Positions 5,134 through 7,336 of a stretch of DNA of 7,336 nt are shown in pieces; the first letter of the stretch is position 1, and every line of letters begins with the position of its first letter. Location: the NCBI GenBank assembly GCA_947174085.1, contig CAMWHN010000104.1, positions 1 through 7,336 of the forward strand. Direction: 5' to 3'. A program made the translations under genes and the position numbers. A model generated the notes under the pieces. The model did no database searches. It had not been told where the DNA came from and worked only from the letters and a program-made list of their open reading frames with translations. The DNA comes from an uncultured Ruminococcus sp. GTDB lineage: Bacteria; Bacillota; Clostridia; Oscillospirales; Ruminococcaceae.

Positions 5134-7336
5134 TTAATCCGGTTGGTATTCTTCCATGATATAGGCTTCAAAAATATCACCTGTTTTAATATCATTGAAT
5201 TTTTCGAGACTGATACCGCATTCATAACCGCTAGCAACTTCTTTTACAGAGTCTTTCATTCTTTGTAAGCCTGCAATATGGTCATCAGCAATAATAATTC
5301 CATCACGGACAATTCTAATCTGGCACTGTCTTGTTAATTTGCCTTCTAAAACATAACTGCCGGCAACTGTACCAACACTGGAAATTTTAAATAACTGTCT
5401 CACTTCAGCTTTGCCTAAAATTACTTCTCTAAACTTAGGCGCAAGCATACCTTTCATAGCTGTTGTAATTTCTTCAATCGCATCATAAATAATTCTATAT
5501 AATCTAATATCTACGCCATCACGAGCAGCACTTTCAGCAGCTCCATTATCAGGTCTGACATTAAAGCCGACAATAATTGCATTAGATGCATTAGCAAGCA
5601 TAACGTCACTTTCTTTGACAGCACCAACTGCACTATGAATGACTTTTACACGGACTTCGTCATTAGATAATTTTTCAAGAGAAGTCTTGACAGCTTCTGC
5701 ACTGCCTTGTACGTCAGCTTTTACAATAACTGGCAATTCTTTGGTTTCGCCCTCTGCAATTTGACTAAATAAATTATCTAGTGTAAGTTTATGTCCTGTA
5801 TTCTGGAATAAAGCTTCTTTGGCTTCATGTTTTCTTTGTTCTACTAGTTCTTTTGCAAGACGTTCATCTTCTACAGCATCAAAAATATCACCTGCACTTG
5901 GGACTTCATCAAGACCAGTAATTTCAACTGGTACAGATGGCCCTGCTGTTTTTACAGTTTCACCCTGATAATTTGTCATGACACGGACTTTACCAACAGA
6001 AGTACCTGCAATGATAATATCTCCTGTATGAAGTGTACCTTTTTGAACAAGCAATGTTGCAATAGGTCCTCTGCCTTTGTCAAGACGAGCTTCTATAACA
6101 GTACCTTTGGCAAGTCTGTCTGGATTTGCAGTTAATTCTTTGACTTCTGCAACAAGCAAAATGTTTTCCAAAAGTTCATCAATGCCGTCACCGGTTTTTG
6201 CAGAAACAGGAATACAAATCGTATCACCGCCCCATTCTTCACAAACAAGACCATATTCTGTTAATTGTTGCAGAACTCTATCAGGATTAGCAGCTTCCTT
6301 GTCCATTTTATTAATTGCTACGATTACAGAAACACCAGCAGCTTTTGCATGATTAATAGATTCTACTGTCTGTGGCATAATCCCATCATCGGCGGCAACA
6401 ACTAATACAGCAATATCTGTAATATTTGCGCCTCTTGCTCTCATAGAAGTAAAGGCTTCATGACCGGGAGTATCTAAGAATGTAATTACTTGCTTATTGA
6501 ATTTTACTTGATAAGCACCAATATGCTGTGTAATCCCTCCTGCTTCAGAAGCAGTAACATTTGCATGACGGATTCTGTCCAGAATTGAAGTTTTACCATG
6601 GTCTACATGTCCCATAACCACAACAACTGGAGGACGTTCCTGTTGATTTTCTTCGTCAACTTCTTCGGATTCGATGAGACGCTCTTCAATTGTCATGATA
6701 ACTTCTTTTTCTACTTTTGCGCCGAGTTCTTCAGAAACAATACTTGCTGTATCAAAATCAATTTCTTCGTTAATGCTAGCCATAATGCCAAGTCCCATGA
6801 GCTTTCCAATCACTTTAGAAACATTGACTTTCAAACGGCTTGCGAGTTCACCAACCTGAATCATATCAGGAATTTTTACTTTTAATTGCTGTTTTCTGGC
6901 ACGTTCTAATTCCAGACGAGCAAGTCTTTGTGTTTCTGTTTCTTGTTTTCTGCTATTATTTTTCTTGTTACGCTGTGCAGATTTCTGACTGATTTTTTGT
7001 TTTTTAGTAGAATAATTATCTTTTCTTTTGTCAGTAGATGCCATTTCTTCATAACGTTCGTTATATTTATCTTTTTCGATATAACTGCCCCTAGTGTCTA
7101 CAATACGGCGTTTTTCAGAAGTTTCCGTACGTTCTGCACTCATAACACCACCAAGACGAGTTTTTTCGCCATGTACTTGAGGTGTTTTTTTGCGCTTTTC
7201 GTCACGGTGCTTTTTATTATTATTATTATTATTATTTTGTTGTTGTTGTACAGGTTTTGCTTGTTCTTTTGGAGCTTGCATAGACTTTGCTTGTTCTCTT
7301 GAAGCTTGCACAGACTTTGCTTGTTCTCTTGAAGCT
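5134..7336 (-). CDS. infB: Translation initiation factor IF2 (5' end outside the window)
   Basis: IF2 is the GTPase that brings initiator fMet-tRNA to the 30S subunit and promotes subunit joining. The frame is open to the right edge, so 734 codons are visible (the first cut by the edge) and the N-terminus is missing. A GTG at 7311 lies inside a tandem repeat that continues upstream and is not a credible start. Counting from that GTG: a repetitive, Lys/Gln/Asn-rich disordered segment (1-142), the IF2_N domain (about 145-200), and the G domain with G1 GHVDHGKT (234-241), switch I GGITQHIGAY (258-267), G3 DTPGHE (280-285), G4 NKMD (334-337) and G5 SAK (370-372). A beta-barrel domain, IF2 domain 3 (about 505-615) and the C-terminal barrel follow. 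The latter includes ECG (697-699), part of the fMet-binding pocket. All functional motifs are intact. Confidence 0.98.
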   Translation of the reverse strand, partial: ASREQAKSVQASREQAKSMQAPKEQAKPVQQQQNNNNNNNKKHRDEKRKKTPQVHGEKTRLGGVMSAERTETSEKRRIVDTRGSYIEKDKYNERYEEMASTDKRKDNYSTKKQKISQKSAQRNKKNNSRKQETETQRLARLELERARKQQLKVKIPDMIQVGELASRLKVNVSKVIGKLMGLGIMASINEEIDFDTASIVSEELGAKVEKEVIMTIEERLIESEEVDEENQQERPPVVVVMGHVDHGKTSILDRIRHANVTASEAGGITQHIGAYQVKFNKQVITFLDTPGHEAFTSMRARGANITDIAVLVVAADDGIMPQTVESINHAKAAGVSVIVAINKMDKEAANPDRVLQQLTEYGLVCEEWGGDTICIPVSAKTGDGIDELLENILLVAEVKELTANPDRLAKGTVIEARLDKGRGPIATLLVQKGTLHTGDIIIAGTSVGKVRVMTNYQGETVKTAGPSVPVEITGLDEVPSAGDIFDAVEDERLAKELVEQRKHEAKEALFQNTGHKLTLDNLFSQIAEGETKELPVIVKADVQGSAEAVKTSLEKLSNDEVRVKVIHSAVGAVKESDVMLANASNAIIVGFNVRPDNGAAESAARDGVDIRLYRIIYDAIEEITTAMKGMLAPKFREVILGKAEVRQLFKISSVGTVAGSYVLEGKLTRQCQIRIVRDGIIIADDHIAGLQRMKDSVKEVASGYECGISLEKFNDIKTGDIFEAYIMEEYQPD
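7216..7248 (-). repeat. Trinucleotide microsatellites in infB: (AAT)7 then (CAA)4 as its complement order reads
   Basis: On the plus strand seven ATT triplets (7216-7236) are followed by four TTG triplets (7237-7248). On the coding strand these are four CAA and seven AAT codons, encoding QQQQNNNNNNN in the disordered N-terminal part of IF2. All codons in each run are identical, the mark of recent slippage rather than selection for the residues. Length changes would be in frame and probably tolerated. Confidence 0.95.
7261..7336 (-). repeat. 30-bp in-frame tandem repeat in the 5' region of infB
   Basis: Units at 7261-7290 and 7291-7320 match at 27 of 30 bases, and the partial unit 7321-7336 matches the second unit at all 16 visible bases. 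Each unit encodes ten residues of the form QASREQAKSV; the visible series is ASREQAKSVQ, ASREQAKSMQ, APKEQAKPVQ. The array continues off the right edge, so the copy number is unknown. Near-identity at the DNA level suggests recent duplication by slippage or recombination. Confidence 0.93.

Noticed and set aside
6077..6352. Plus-strand open frame opposite the IF2 G domain
   Set aside because: It is antisense to the highly conserved GTPase domain and shows no protein features of its own; the same applies to the overlapping plus-strand frames at 6598-6885 and 6674-6859.
6928..7302. Plus-strand open frame with a long hydrophobic Phe/Ile/Leu-rich product opposite infB
   Set aside because: It is the complement of Lys-, Asn- and Gln-rich IF2 codons; its Ile and Leu runs are the antisense of the AAT and CAA microsatellites, and it has no convincing ribosome binding site or family resemblance.
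7309..7311. GTG as the infB start codon
   Set aside because: The frame stays open upstream with the same decapeptide repeat, and there is no ribosome binding site before the GTG; the gene begins beyond the right edge.

Overview
The window is low-GC DNA (roughly one third G+C by eye) in which every supportable gene lies on the minus strand, so it reads from high to low coordinates. AT-rich codon use, strong AAGGAGG-type ribosome binding sites, a consensus TTGACA/TATAAT promoter and the gene order infB-rbfA-nrnA-truB-ribF point to a low-GC Firmicute. The GldG-type ABC cassette next to it makes a Ruminococcus/Oscillospiraceae-like member of the Clostridia my best guess. That assignment is an inference and was not tested by any search.

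Region 1 (7336 to about 1967) is the distal part of the classical nusA-infB translation operon. It starts inside infB (translation initiation factor IF2; its 5' end lies off the window). It continues with rbfA (30S maturation), nrnA (DHH/DHHA1 nanoRNase and pAp phosphatase), truB (tRNA U55 pseudouridine synthase) and ribF (riboflavin kinase/FAD synthetase). After an 81-base infB-rbfA spacer the genes are packed tightly: rbfA/nrnA overlap by 8 bases, nrnA/truB by an ATGA, and the truB stop lies inside the ribF ribosome binding site. This indicates one polycistronic message with translational coupling. The products serve initiation, ribosome assembly, RNA turnover, tRNA modification and flavin cofactor synthesis.

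Region 2 (1966 to 1848) is a 119-base intergenic segment holding a near-perfect sigma-A promoter, several inverted repeats over it, and a 9-bp inverted repeat in the predicted leader that surrounds the ribosome binding site and start codon of the next gene.

Region 3 (1847 to 1) is a separate transcription unit for an ABC system: a GldA-like ATPase, an ABC-2 membrane permease (1-base TAATG overlap) and the first 56 codons of a GldG-like auxiliary membrane protein that runs off the left edge. The substrate is unknown.

Most of the window is conserved housekeeping DNA. The less ordinary parts are the 30-bp tandem repeats and trinucleotide microsatellites in the IF2 N-terminal region, the regulatory architecture of the ABC operon, and the uncharacterised GldA/F/G-type transporter. 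I see no RNA genes, mobile elements, CRISPR arrays or phage genes. No gene-free stretch exceeds 120 bases.
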